Below are positions 51,745-62,906 of a stretch of DNA of 64,000 nt, piece by piece. Origin of the DNA: Unio delphinus (Eukaryota; Mollusca; Bivalvia; Unionida; Unionidae). The stretch is from the NCBI GenBank assembly GCA_029339505.1, contig JAQISU010000132.1, forward strand, positions 5,241,001 to 5,305,000, in the 5' to 3' direction. The notes under the pieces were generated by a model. The model did no database searches. It was not told where the DNA came from and saw only the letters and a list, made by a program, of their open reading frames with translations. Every line of letters begins with the position of its first letter. Within the stretch, counting starts at the first letter, position 1. The translations under genes were made by a program, and so were the position numbers.

Positions 51745-53019
51745 TTATACCATGCGGCCACATTGTTATCAGTTATACCTTGCTACCACATTGTTATCAG
51801 TTATACCGTGCTACCGCAGTGTTATCAGTTATACCATACTTCCACATTGTTATCAGTCATACCATGCTACCACATTGTTATCAGTTATACCATGCGACCA
51901 CATTGTTATCAGTCATACCATGCTATCACATTGTTATCAGTTATACCATGCTACCACATTGTTATCAGTTATACCATACTAACACATTGTTATCAGTTAT
52001 ACCACGCTACCACATTGTTATCAGTTATACCATGCGACCACATTGTTATCAGCTATGCCATGCTTCCACATTGTTATCAGTTATACCACGCTACCACATT
52101 GTTATCAGTTATACCATGCGACCACATTGTTATCAGCTATGCCATGCTTCCACATTGTTATCAGTTGTAACATGCTTCCACATTGTTATCAGTTATCACA
52201 TGCTACCACATTGTTATCAGTTATACCATGCTTCCACATTGTTATCAGTTATACCATGCTACCGCAGTGTTATCAGTTATACCATGCTTCCACATTGTTA
52301 TCAGTTATAACATGCTTCCACATTGTTATCAGTTATACCATGCTTCCACATTGTTATTAGTTATAACATGCTACCACATTGTTATCAGTTATACCATGCT
52401 ACCACATTGTTATCAGTCATACCATGCTACCACATTGTTATCAGTTATACCATGCTTCCACATTGTTATCAGTTATAACATGCTTCCACATTGTTATCAG
52501 TTATACCATGCTTCCACATTGTTATTAGTTATAGCATGCTACCACATTGTTATCAGTTATACCATGCTACCACATTGTTAACAGTTATACAATGCTAACA
52601 CATTGTTAACAGTTATTCCATGCGACCACATTGTTATCAGTTATACCATGTTACCACATTGTTATCAGTTATACCATGCTACCACATTGTTAACAGCTAT
52701 ACCATGCTACCACATTGTTATCAGTTATACCATGCTACCACATTGTTATCAGTCATACCATGCTATCACATTGTTATCAGTTATACCATGCTACCACATT
52801 GTTATCAGACATACCATGCTACCACATTGTTAACAGCTATACCATGCTACCACATTGTTATCAGTTATACCATGCTACCACATTGTTATCAGTTATAACA
52901 TGCTTCCACATTGTTATCAGTTATACCATGCGACCACATTGTTATCAGTTATACCATGCTTCCACATTGTTATCAGTTATACCATGCTACCACATTGTGA
53001 ACAGTTATACCATGCTACC
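51745..53019. repeat. 28-bp minisatellite, about 45 copies, with higher-order repeats
   Basis: The unit ATACCATGCTACCACATTGT plus TATCAGTT recurs about 45 times without spacers. Variant positions (GCTACC/GCTTCC/GCGACC, ATCAG/ATTAG/AACAG, TTATACC/TTATAAC) form higher-order patterns. A six-unit, 168-bp block is duplicated (variant ATTAG at 52356 and 52524), and a three-unit, 84-bp block is duplicated near 52000-52150. Because three units make 84 bp (28 codons), all forward frames stay open; the resulting long frames are not genes. Confidence 0.95.
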
Positions 53020-53268
53020 AGTGCGAAATGATGATCGAAGTTAAACAACAAATGCTCGAATATGTCACCAAGAGAAGCACTATGTTGATAAAATACAAAC
53101 ACATGTGTTAGGCTATGGATGGCATTGGGTCGGCGAGACCATTGTTTGCTCTAAAATATCTAAAATATTATACACAACAATAACCGTAGGTACGCCATTT
53201 GGATTTGCTGTCGGATGTATCAATATCAACGGATGTAGTGGGCGGTGCTAGTTAATCTAGTCACACCC

Positions 53269-53380
<112 letters not shown>

Positions 53381-53713
53381 AAAGCAGTTCCACTACAATT
53401 GGAACAATTTAATATATATCGAAGATAAAACGATTATCATGAGTACTTATGTCAATTTTTTTAGTTAAAATCATAATCAGTTAAAGATGCAGTAGCTTTA
53501 TCTGAATAATTAAAATTTGATTTGCAATTGAATCAAATCCCGCTACAATAACTGGATAGGCATATTTCACAAAACTATTATTCGGGCTTTTATTTTCCAT
53601 ATACACCTGCTTCATAATTTACATTTTGAAGAGCTTAGGTTATCGTTAACATTATCTTAACTGTGTTCATTCTAACATCCCATTATACTTTACTATTTCA
53701 CTTTAAGCTACCT

Positions 53714-53869
53714 ACGGTAATTGATATGTTTGTTTTACTGTTTTAGAGTATACGTATTCAGGTTAACTACGGTAATTGATATGTTTGTTTTACTGTTTTA
53801 GAGTATACGTATTCAGGTTAACTACGGTAATTGTTATGTTTATTTTACTGTTTCATAGCATACGTATTG
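53714..53869. repeat. 55-bp tandem repeat at the left edge of the second element
   Basis: ACGGTAATTG.TATGTTT starts at 53714, 53769 and 53824, 55 bp apart, with a GTATACGTATTCAGG tail. The third copy is diverged and runs directly into the truncated capsid gene. Confidence 0.9.
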
Positions 53870-54315
53870 TGATCAGCATTATCCGTAATATCCTTAGAGA
53901 ACATTATAGATGGACCCGCTGATCTTGTATAATCATCAGAATATCTTGCTAACCCGATTATTGTTGTGGCAACATCAACATTATTCTCAATGGCTTCAAT
54001 TTCTCTTCCATCAATGAGATATCTTGCACTTTCAAATAGCGCCATGATACCATTATTGACAAAACGAACTCGAATATTTGGATCAGCTGCGTATGCTGTA
54101 TTAGCATCGACATTTGTTACGAATTCTCCTTCTACTTCAATAAACGCTTCACACGGTAGAAAGTATTTACTGGTATCCTGGATTTGCAGTTCGATTTCTC
54201 CTCGATGATTTGGTTGTATTGCTTGATAAGAATAAAATTGATAATCAGGTACGGAATCATCCTTGAGCACTGGGGTGTCCATATCAAATGCTGTATCAGG
54301 TGTCCGTTTGAACAT
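53870..54315 (-). pseudogene. Truncated major capsid protein gene
   Basis: About 150 N-terminal codons homologous to the intact capsid protein (FDMDTPVLKDDSVPDYQFYSY, STSKYFLPCEAFIEVEG-type block, NNGIMALFESARYLIDGREIE). It ends at the breakpoint near 53870, where the frame runs into the 55-bp repeat and stops. The remaining two thirds are gone. Confidence 0.92.
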
Positions 54316-54439
54316 TTTATTATATAGTCTCCTTGATTTATCAAGGTCTAAATCATGATTAGAAAATCTTTGATTTTCATCGTCGTCGACATCGTTGTGG
54401 TTTTAAGCCACTTCCCGCTATCATATGTGTGGTTATATT

Positions 54440-54878
54440 ATCCTGGTCACCTGCGGTCAACGAAGTCGCTGATGACTGTCATTAACGACGCTAGTTTTTT
54501 TTTATCTAATGCGTTATTTATTATTTTACTAACACTTGCAGGCATCTCCGCTGTAGACGGTAGTGGTCGTCACTGACGGCGCTGGTGGTTTCTTTCGCCG
54601 CCGAACTAGCGCTGTTAGTTTATCCCGAGAGGCCAAAAATGCTTTCCGGCAACATCACCAGCGAAATCTCCGATTTTGCTAATACCCTTATCACGAATAA
54701 CATCAATGGCTTTCATTGATAGTTGTTTTGCTAGCGGCCCCACTTTTGGTGCCATTCTTGCAAATAACTCTGCAATGGTATCACCGAGACCATCACACTA
54801 GTACGTGCGCCAAACCGGCAATTGTGAGTTTACTACGTATATTTTGGTTGGTTTATCGTGGTTGTAGTGTATAATCAT
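54440..54878 (-). pseudogene. Broken homologue of the basic minor virion protein
   Basis: The start MIIHYNHDKPT and downstream blocks (LFARMAPKVGPLAKQLSMKAI, then STAEMPASV-type sequence) match the 149-aa protein. A TAG stop interrupts it after WRTY near the N-terminus, and frameshifts follow in the distal part. Confidence 0.85.
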
Positions 54879-54913
54879 TCCTATTTAATTGTTATTTATC
54901 TAATGTGGTGATG

Positions 54914-54930
54914 AAAAATCCTTAGGATTT
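54914..54930. promoter_or_regulatory. AAAATCC-TTA-GGATTTT palindrome (relative element)
   Basis: Same core palindrome and same intergenic position (between the 328-aa and 149-aa homologues) as 24101-24117 in the intact element. Confidence 0.6.
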
Positions 54931-54939
54931 TCAGTCACT

Positions 54940-55787
54940 ATGGTAACCATGATAATAATGTGTAGGATTTTCCACTAACTCGTCAGTGAAATCTCGATAT
55001 GTTGCAATGTTCATGATGTCACTTTGAAATAACCGCCTGCAGATATCAGCAGCTTCATTAATTATTTCCGGTGATTTATTTCCAGCTCGTTTCCCTCCTA
55101 TGAGTACTTCTAATCGTGCTATATCACCAAGAATATTAAGAGGGCAAATAACTAGACAACTACCTGATAATCCCTTCCCGGATGTTTTTTAAGTGATACC
55201 GGTTGCACCTTTTTCAGAATCAGCTTCTGCCATTATTTGTATTTCATCCGGGATTGAGTCTGCTGTATATACTGGTGGTGGTTGTGTGACACCTTTTACT
55301 ATAGCTAGAAATTTATTATAATCATGACTTATTTCTTTTGTTATTTTAGTTTTACCGCGGTTCGCTAAAAATACTTTATTCACCCAGGTGTCTAGGGATT
55401 TTATAAAATTTCTAGACTTGACTTCTTTTAAATACTTATTTCTTTTATCTTTCTTAAAACTTTCTTTAGTAAAATTAACTAATTCAGAGTCTGTTTCGAT
55501 TCCTCTAATTATATTTATCGTATCAGCTGTAAATATATTTTCAGGTGAATAGTCATCTCTTGCAAAAGCGCCTTGTTGTTCTTCTTGTTCAGATGGTGGT
55601 GAGGAAATATCAATATCACCTAATCGTTCAACTTCTTCTTGAAGTTGTCGTTCTTGTTGTTCTTGTCGCTTTGCAGCAGTTATTATATCACTAGGAAGTG
55701 TTTTAAAGATTTTTTTTGTTTGTTTAGATCTTCTTGCTATTTTTTCAAGTTCACCAATAAGAGGCGTCTCTTTCCTTTTTTCCAAAC
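54940..55787 (-). pseudogene. Broken homologue of the 328-aa virion-block protein
   Basis: The middle segment (ELEKIARRSKQTKK through the acidic region) and the C-terminal module (IARLEVLIGGKRAGNKSPEI) are recognisable. A TAA at about 55189-55191 splits the two, and the N-terminus is lost at a junction with antisense polymerase sequence at about 55,788. Confidence 0.85.
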
Positions 55788-57459
55788 CAGGAATTCTAAC
55801 TGGAATTGACAAACCATACTACGAGAGATCTTATCCTGTAACAGCAGTTGTTTACGGAATCTATCAGTTAAATGACAAGCCGAACATTGAAAAACTAAAA
55901 CCCATGAAACTGTCATCGTTGAACTGTGTGGCAGAAAGAATAATAAAACACTTCACAAATTCGTTGCGTGGAAAGAAATTAACTGATCTGAGACGCAAAA
56001 AAATTACCGAGTGGGGACTAACAGTGAAAGAGCGCGGGCCAACAATTCAGGATATAACCAAATTGGAAACATCATTCAGATTTCCAATATCAGTAGCGAC
56101 GATAACAGGTGAAGTATTGCACGAATCGAAACATAAATCAAATGGACCCCCAATCAAAATTATTGATCATAACGAACACGAGTGGACACCTACAGTGATA
56201 ATTTTTTCGCGGGAACGAGCAATAAAATATCTACCACAAGCAACGCTTGGGGAGTGTTTCTCCGAGGTGAAATTATACGATGCTGTGGTGGGTCAGGAAA
56301 GACGACTCATGCGATTGAATTATTTCGTAGATCAAGCATGATTGTGCTAACACCGATCCACAGACATGTAAAGGTGACGAATGGACTCCTGATCGAATGG
56401 GCGAGAAATTTATTCCTGAAGTCATTATTTGGGATGAGATATGCACGGTGTCGTTAGATGTATTACAAAAATTTCTTGATTGGCTGCTACTATGGAATAC
56501 AGCAGTGATAATGTGCAGCGATCATGGCCAGCCACGTCCATTTGTCGGTTTATCCCCACATGATTGGCTGAAGAATTTTGTAGACTACTACGAAGAAATT
56601 AATACCGACCACAGAGCACTTGATGAACAATTACGCGAGTTCAAGAAGCTAATCAGATTACAACCGGATAGAATCCAATGTGAAATAGCCCGTAAAATAA
56701 TTTCGGAAACACCATTAAAAGATTTCTGGGAAGCGTGGAGACCAAACGATTTGATAGTGGCAAGTAGAAAAATAGTCAGAGACACACTTCAGATAAAGTT
56801 TTTTTAATTACATAAAGAAAAATTTGCAACACTTCCAATGCCGCTCTGTTATGGACCCAACAAAGATGCACGGCGACAAAATATTGAATTGATATTCCTG
56901 GGCAGCGTAAGAAACATATTCTACTGTTAAATAATATCGTGTTAGTTGACATCAGCGTCGTTGAAGATGTATTACGCGCTAATAATTATCCGTGGACTCT
57001 AGAATATGCAGCGACAATACATTCTTCACAGGGATTGACTATATCAGATACAATTATTTGGATTGTAGAAAATCACATCGAATTTTCAAATTTAGTTTAT
57101 CTCGCAGTATCCAGAGTACGAAGAATAAATCAACTTCGAAAAGTTGTTTTAGATGATAATGACACTCCAATAAGTGAAATTGTCAGCCTTTACAGAGTCA
57201 AGGACATAATAAAAAACTCTCCGATTATAAACAACAGGATAAAAAAACAGAGAGTTTGATATTGATGCCGAATTAATAATTACACTGAAACAACAACAGA
57301 ATAATCACTATGCGAGTTGTAATTGTATAATGAGTTGATGTTGGTCGGATAAATATCCTCGCCAATTCACCGTAGACAGAAAAAATAGCAGCATTGGTCA
57401 TACTAGAAATAATGTGATGCTGACTTGTCTTGAGTGCAACAGACGAAGAGGTGCTAGTT
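55788..57459 (+). pseudogene. Polymerase-helicase-HNH remnant lacking the polymerase core
   Basis: Starts inside the homologous protein (PGILTGIDKPYYERSYPVTA), continues through the NCVAERI and HNEHEWTP blocks to KLYDA, then jumps directly to the Walker A CCGGSGKTTHAIELF. All polymerase motifs are therefore deleted. Helicase Walker B (IIWDEI) remains, motif III has decayed (SDHGQPRPF), and AATIHSSQG and VYLAVSRVR survive in separate frames. The C-terminal HNH module ends in CNRRRGAS. Multiple stops and frameshifts are present. Confidence 0.9.
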
Positions 57460-58414
57460 AAGACCACGCTGTTGTAATTGAGTATCCACGGGTATCACTT
57501 GCAGTTGTTGTCTAGTAAATCCTCGCTGACGAGCAGTTGAATCCAGTCTATAGATTGCTGGTCTACCCGTAGATCGTGTTATGCCGGATATTTTATACGT
57601 GATGACACTCCATATAGAATCAGTAGCTCTTTTTTTGCCACCTTCGAGCTCTCCTGGTTCATATAAATACATAAGAATAACATTACCGAGTATTGATTGT
57701 TTTGAAACATCTTTTTGTGGATTTTCAGGTATAAACATTTTCTTAATCGCGTTGTTAGGTTTCATGTTGATTGTTCGAGTAATCTTATTATTCAGCGCAG
57801 TTATTACAGCTGGTAATCTCTTAACCCTTTCACGAGATCGTTTATCGTGAATAAATTCCTTCGCGTATTGGTATCCAAATAACTGCTTAGCAAGTGTCTT
57901 AAATCGTTCAACAGTCGCCTGATCGCGATGTAGTGCAGTATGTCCTCGTCTGATGGTGACATTATGATGCTTCATTCTTGATACAACCGCACCCTGAAAT
58001 TTCTTGCCAGGATCAACTTGCATAAGATTTGGCCAGCGCAGAGACTCCCTTTGATAAATCCTTTCAAACGCAGAAGCTACTTCAGTTGATGATTTTGTTT
58101 TTAATGGCTCTGCTTGTTTGTATCGACTTGCAACATCAACTACGGTTAACGCATATTTGTAACCACCATCATGTGGCAGAAATAATATCAGCCTGATGAA
58201 CTTCATTATAAACGATAACATAAACATGCGCGTAGTTAATTTGTTTTGGCCAAGGTAAATAAATCTGCCATATCGCCTGTTTGGATAACCAATTAGCCGC
58301 TGTAGTATTTTTCACCTTCGCGGCGCTAGCGAATTTACTGATTGCTGCTTTACCTCTCCAGTATCCTTTAGGAGAATAATAAATAGATTCCATGTTGTTA
58401 TTAATTACCCGCAT
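57460..58414 (-). pseudogene. Broken DDE integrase gene
   Basis: Homologous along its length (MESIYYSPKGYWRGKAAIS at the start, LMQVDPGKKFQG, HRDQATVERF, RGFTRQQLQVIP at the end). A frameshift just after the first catalytic Asp (VHQAD, about 58190-58220) splits it, and a short deletion lies near the final catalytic Glu segment. The position overlapping the HNH end mirrors the intact element. Confidence 0.9.
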
Positions 58415-58419
58415 CTAGC

Positions 58420-58918
58420 ATCAATTTACCTTTCATAGCCGATTTTACTAACCATACAGCCAACTTTTCTTTGAAGGATTTGTCAGTGATAGAATTCAAC
58501 GCATGAATTCATTTCACATCTGCCAGATATCTGTGTTGCAGATTACTGCTTTTATAAGCAGCATCATGAGCATGACACGCCTTATCAATAGCGTTTATTG
58601 GTTCTTCACCACGTCGAGGTTGGGTTTGATCATCAAGTCTGATATCGAGTCTTGTCCCGGATCCACAATAACTATACCCTGGAAGGTGTTTTCTCGTGGG
58701 TACTTTGCCCATGGTATTCCTGGGAGTTTTACTAGCTTGGTTGCAATATCACCTCGGTATTTTTTTTTAAAATTAGGTTTTGTAGAAATGAATCTAAATT
58801 TCTTTGTACTACATTGTACACACTTACCAGAAAGTGCCGATCGGTTATTGCTAGTTGTCATCGTCGTCAAGTCATCTGTGCCAGTACGCGCCGTACATTT
58901 CACACAGTATTGATCCAT
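58420..58918 (-). pseudogene. Broken zinc-ribbon/PLA2 gene
   Basis: The zinc ribbon (DQYCVKCTARTG, GKCVQCSTKKFRF) passes in one frame through an A9 tract into the pre-PLA2 segment (ATKLVKLPGIPWAKYP). A frameshift then separates the PLA2 core (GYSYCGSGTRLD, AIDKACHAHDAAY), which ends at a TGA after LADVK; the basic tail lies beyond in about 58420-58500. The fused zinc-ribbon/PLA2 reading frame at the A-tract is the key comparison with the intact element. Confidence 0.85.
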
Positions 58919-58935
58919 AATATATTTATAATAAC

Positions 58936-59598
58936 ATGAATGTAATTGATTTTTCGGATACAAAAACAATTTAATCAGTTAAGCATCATGCAGCGCTACC
59001 GAATTCTATTCGTATAATTATGATCGGACCATCTGGAAGTGGCAAGACACAACTGCTACTTAATTTAATAACGAGATGGATGAAATGGGATAAGTTGTAT
59101 TTAATAGCTTCTAGTGTAGACGATCAGCGATGCTACGAAGTGTTAAAGGATTTTAACGAGGACGCTTCAGAGATTGCTGGTTATAACGTTATCGAGTTTA
59201 TATCCGATATCAAAGAAGCACCGAGTATTGATGATATTGATGGAGGTATTAACAATTTAGTTGTATACGATGATGTCACGTTAGACAATCAAAAGAATCC
59301 TGCTAGGGTATTTTCCAGAGGCAGGTATAAAAAAACTGATGTGATATATGTTACTCAACGGTACACCCAAATACCAAAAGTGATCAGAGATAACTGCAAT
59401 ATTCTTGCTTTATTCAACGGACTTGATACTCATACGCTACGAAATATTCATCAGACTTGGTGCGGAGGTGATATGGATTATAATCTCTTTAGAAATTTCT
59501 TTAGTCACGCTCAGTCAACCCCACGTGGATTTGTAACGATAAATTTACATGATCCTCGGACGCGATATCGTATCGGACTCGATCAAATATTCGGTTGA
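58936..59598 (+). pseudogene. Broken packaging ATPase gene
   Basis: The ATG at 58936 is followed by a TAA at codon 13 (58972-58974). The remaining frame keeps Walker A GPSGSGKT, Walker B LVVYDDV and TQRYTQ, and ends IGLDQIFG as in the intact copy. Its start is 17 bp from the divergent zinc-ribbon start. Confidence 0.9.
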
Positions 59599-59625
59599 AA
59601 TCCTAACAAGAATTGTTAACCCCAT

Positions 59626-59788
59626 AGCAGCAGAGGGGGTGGGGGTGGGGTGGGCGACAACCGCATTGGCGTTTTTTTTTTTACCCCGAGAACGCTTTTT
59701 TATGATGAAATTCCTAGAAATTTTAAGGAAGCCTCAGTTGGACAAAATGACGCATGGGAAATTTGTAGGGTTCACGCCCTCTATTGCT
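59626..59788. repeat. Remaining terminus of the second element
   Basis: An inner AGCAGCAGAGGGGGTG (59626-59641) and an outer CACGCCCTCTATTGCT (59773-59788) repeat the inverted-ended module seen in each terminal repeat of the intact element (216 bp there, 163 bp here). A GAAGCCTCA/AGGCTTCC motif is shared with the intact repeat. Confidence 0.75.
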
Positions 59789-60670
59789 AGTTTCATTCTT
59801 GTAATCAATTAAACAGCACTTATCAAGTAAGTAGGTATCTTCCACTGGGGCGCCACCTTACATTAATTCGTAAAGTGTAAGTCTGATGGTTGCCTAGGCG
59901 AATCTATGTGATTGTCTAGGTGTGTTTTGAAAGAGGCAGTTATATTATCTAGGTACTTTAGAGTTTCACTTCACGTGCTAATATTTACGTTTAGACAAAC
60001 CAAACAACCGTCCGCAATACAAAGAAGGGCATGTTTTCATACTGCACAAGGAAACTTTATCACAAATGTATGTCTGACAAACCAATCCGATATCTTGGTG
60101 CAACCAATCACAAATCTAAGCCTCACATATCTAGTATATACTTCAATGTAAAACATGGAGCCGTATTGGCAAAATAAATTTTATAATTTATCACATGTGA
60201 GAAATATGTCAGTATGTCTTCACATGTGGAAAGATATCCTTATATCTTCACATGTCACAAATATATCTATATATTTTCACATGTCTTAATTTTAGTCTGG
60301 ATCCTTGCGATGCACTTCGCTATACTAAGTCAGGGGAACGCCGACGCCATATTGTCACGTGATCAATACAAATGGCCTCACATGGAGAAATGAAATTAAT
60401 CTAACCGTAGCTCCTTTATTCCTTTCATATTCTTTTTCTTAATGACCAAATATGAACTCTACTGATACCTTTGCATCTTAATAACATTGTGCGTATTTAT
60501 TAGAAGCGAAATGGTCATAGCTAGTTATGCTGGATATCGATAGTCGATGTCTAAAGCAGAAGAGTGAATATCGGTTGACTCAAGGAAAACAAAACCTTGA
60601 CCTATTTATCAGGGGTACTGTGGGTTTTTGAAGGAAAAGAAACATAGCTCCATACCTGTATTGCACAGTA

Positions 60671-60671
<1 letters not shown>
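59789..60671. other. Intergenic DNA, no supported gene
   Basis: No gene recognised. At about 60185-60290 the box TTCACATGT recurs every 28-35 bp (four times), forming a short irregular tandem repeat. Confidence 0.5.

Positions 60672-60713
<42 letters not shown>
60672..60713. repeat. (GA)n microsatellite
   Basis: Perfect GA tract of about 20 units. Confidence 0.95.
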
Positions 60714-60716
<3 letters not shown>

Positions 60717-60777
60717 AACAGACAGAGAAGGAAGGAAGAAAACACATATGAAAACGCTGAACTATCACCCAACCGTG

Positions 60778-61250
60778 ATATAATAATAATGATGAGGACT
60801 TTGTATAGCGCCTAGTCTTTCGAAGCTCTAAGCGCATTTTCACCATCAACAATGATATGACTACACTACTGAACAACAAAGGACAAAAACAATGAAATTG
60901 GAAAACATAAAAACATGCTGAAAACATATAAGATACAAAACATGATTAGGTTGCTAAGTTTGTCCCTGCAGTCAAAACAGGTGAGTCTTAAGAGCACTCT
61001 TAAAAGGGACCACTGTGTCTTTGTGTCTATGGAAAGGACCGGAAGCACTAGGTGATGCGATCATGCCAGCAGTCTGGGTTGGATCAGTCACTCGGTCACA
61101 TGATGAAATTTGTTCTATCAGTATAATAGAACGGCTTCTAGAGTTTTATACCTCTATGGGAGAAATTGAATCATTCAAATGTCATGTTCGATTTCATATT
61201 GTTCAGGTCGTTCATGAAACTGATATAGGTTACATTTAGGGTCTCGTGTT
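60778..61250. mobile_element. Possible decayed interspersed repeat
   Basis: ATAATAATGATGAGGACTTTGTATAGCGC…CGAAGCTCTAAGCGC and the following GTGAGTCTTAAGAGCACTCTTAAAAG…CACTGTGTCTTTGTGTC resemble a repeat that I recall from many aquatic invertebrate genomes. No termini or coding capacity could be defined, so the boundaries are approximate. Confidence 0.35.
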
Positions 61251-61780
61251 ATTCTGTTCTTTAGCTTTGCCCAGATCTCTGTTTCCCACCGAGTAATTTC
61301 GCATTATATTCTACTCGTAGCTCGATCGGGGCAATACCACCGTGGTCGATCATCTCTTAAAGAACAATGACCAAAACAATAAGGAGAAGGGAGAGATAAC
61401 ATATTTCCATCACCTATTGACATAAACTAATCTTTGGTAAAATAATTTGACGAGACGCCGTTCGCAAATCTTTGAAGTTATTTCCTGTTACTTCGTTGAC
61501 AACGGCAAACCCACTGTGACACATTGCTGTATCTGACATGCATTGCATTCAAGCAGACTAAAAAAGGTATACAAAATGACATAATGTAGTTTACTGCGAT
61601 GTTTTAGGTCAACCCAATTCTAACGCTTTCTAAAGTCACGTATATTTATATGAGCAGGCTATGAAAGTGACGTGCATTTACGGGAATGCGGGTTAGCGTT
61701 TGTGCCGAAGAGTGATTGTAATCTTCTAAACCTCGATTCTGGAGCAAGTTTATTATATAATAAAAATAAAATGTTAAATT
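61251..61780. other. Intergenic DNA, nothing recognised
   Basis: No gene, repeat or RNA recognised. Confidence 0.5.
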
Positions 61781-61781
61781 T

Positions 61782-61905
61782 TCTACGTTAATAACGGATA
61801 TATTTCATCGTGTGGTACCAAACACTATATTTTGTAACTTGAGGCTTCTCCACTCGTTAAAAGGTCATATATCTGGTACCACATGAAATATATTATTAAC
61901 GTTGG
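61782..61905. repeat. Imperfect inverted repeat (foldback/MITE candidate)
   Basis: Left arm ACGTTAATAACGGATATATTTCAT…GTGGTACCA (61782-61820) mirrors right arm TGGTACCACATGAAATATATTATTAACGT (about 61873-61902) with a few mismatches, around a spacer of about 50 nt. No clear target duplication. Confidence 0.55.
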
Positions 61906-62648
61906 AAACAAAATCTACTCTATGTAGACCTCCAGAGCCCATACACCAAGGGTTGCTAGATACACATAGCAGTCATATGATAACTCTAGTATCTTTCCCA
62001 TCAATAACATCTCTATACACACGATCTATCCTTTTAAACTACGATAACCGAATTAGACAAGTGACTAACGTAACATTTATTAATTTACATGGCTGCACTA
62101 ATCTATATCGACGTGAATGTGGGTATGAAACACTGAAATTAAAAAAATTTTATCTGTCAATATGTATCGACTATTAAAATAGATATTTCACTATAAAAAT
62201 AATGTATTCATAAAAAATATAGACATTAACTTACAGTCACTTGATCATAGTTATTTCTTGTTGTGAGGGCTTGTAGGGTATCTTGAAAGCTTAGAGTAGA
62301 TATACACATATACGTAGACGTTTGATTTTTTGCCCCTTTGAGGAACGTTAGAGTTGTTTTGAAACTTTGGAAACTCCACCCCAAAAAAGAAGGAAACAAA
62401 ATAAAATAAAACAATGTTGGGCCTGATTCAGTCCTGGATATGATGTTATACATTTCTTTTACAGAATACTTACGTACATTAAGTAGGTACGTACGACTGT
62501 ATGGATGAAAGGTCAATAAATGCAAATGTATGTACTGAAAAGTAAATGCTCACTAATGTGTAAAGAACATAACTACATACTTATGCATATATGAAAAGGA
62601 AATGCATACAAATGTTCGTATATACTACCTTAAAGAATATAACCACAT

Positions 62649-62894
62649 CTGAGGCCCCTAGTGGCCGAGTGGTCTAAAGCGCTCTCCGTTGCTGATTACT
62701 GCCATCTCACCTCTGTCTGCGTGGGTTCGAGTATCAGAATCGCCTATGTGGTTATGTCAGAAATCTTGCCAGTAGCTTCTCGTGGGTCGGTGGTTCTTTC
62801 CGGTGGTTTTCCCGGGTTCTTCCTCCACCAGTAATACCGGTGGCCATGTATAGCCTATCGTGTGCTGAAAAATGGCGCTAAAAACTACAACAAC
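62649..62894 (+). mobile_element. tRNA-derived SINE with 12-bp target duplication
   Basis: The head carries pol III box A (TGGCCGAGTGGTCT) and box B (GGGTTCGAGTATC), of tRNA-Leu/Ser type. A conserved body follows (GGGTCGGTGGTTCT…GGTTTTCCCGGGTTCTTCCTCCACC) and a short ACTACAACAAC tail. A 12-bp direct repeat ATATAACCACAT flanks it (62637-62648 and 62895-62906), showing LINE-mediated insertion. It appears complete and relatively young. Confidence 0.88.
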
Positions 62895-62906
62895 ATATAA
62901 CCACAT

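Larger units (their letters stand above)
53870..59788. mobile_element. Decayed second Maverick/Polinton relative (inverted, truncated)
   Basis: In reverse orientation relative to the 15.5-30.2 kb element it holds, from right to left: terminus, ATPase, zinc ribbon/PLA2, integrase, polymerase-helicase-HNH fragments, the 328-aa homologue, the 149-aa homologue and a capsid fragment. Proteins are clearly homologous but diverged (roughly 65-80% identical by eye), so it is a different lineage and not a recent duplicate. The left terminus and everything beyond the capsid N-terminus are missing. Every gene carries a truncation, stop or frameshift. Confidence 0.9.

Noticed and set aside
51745..53019. 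CRISPR-like direct repeats of 28 bp
   Set aside because: The units are contiguous with no unique spacers, and the context is eukaryotic.
51676..53044. Long overlapping open frames (up to 176 codons) in all forward frames
   Set aside because: They are translations of the 28-bp minisatellite; three units equal 84 bp, so frames stay open. No start context, domain or non-repeat content.
62651..62735. Functional tRNA gene
   Set aside because: Box A and B are present, but the cloverleaf is not convincing and the sequence continues into a SINE body with a 12-bp target duplication.
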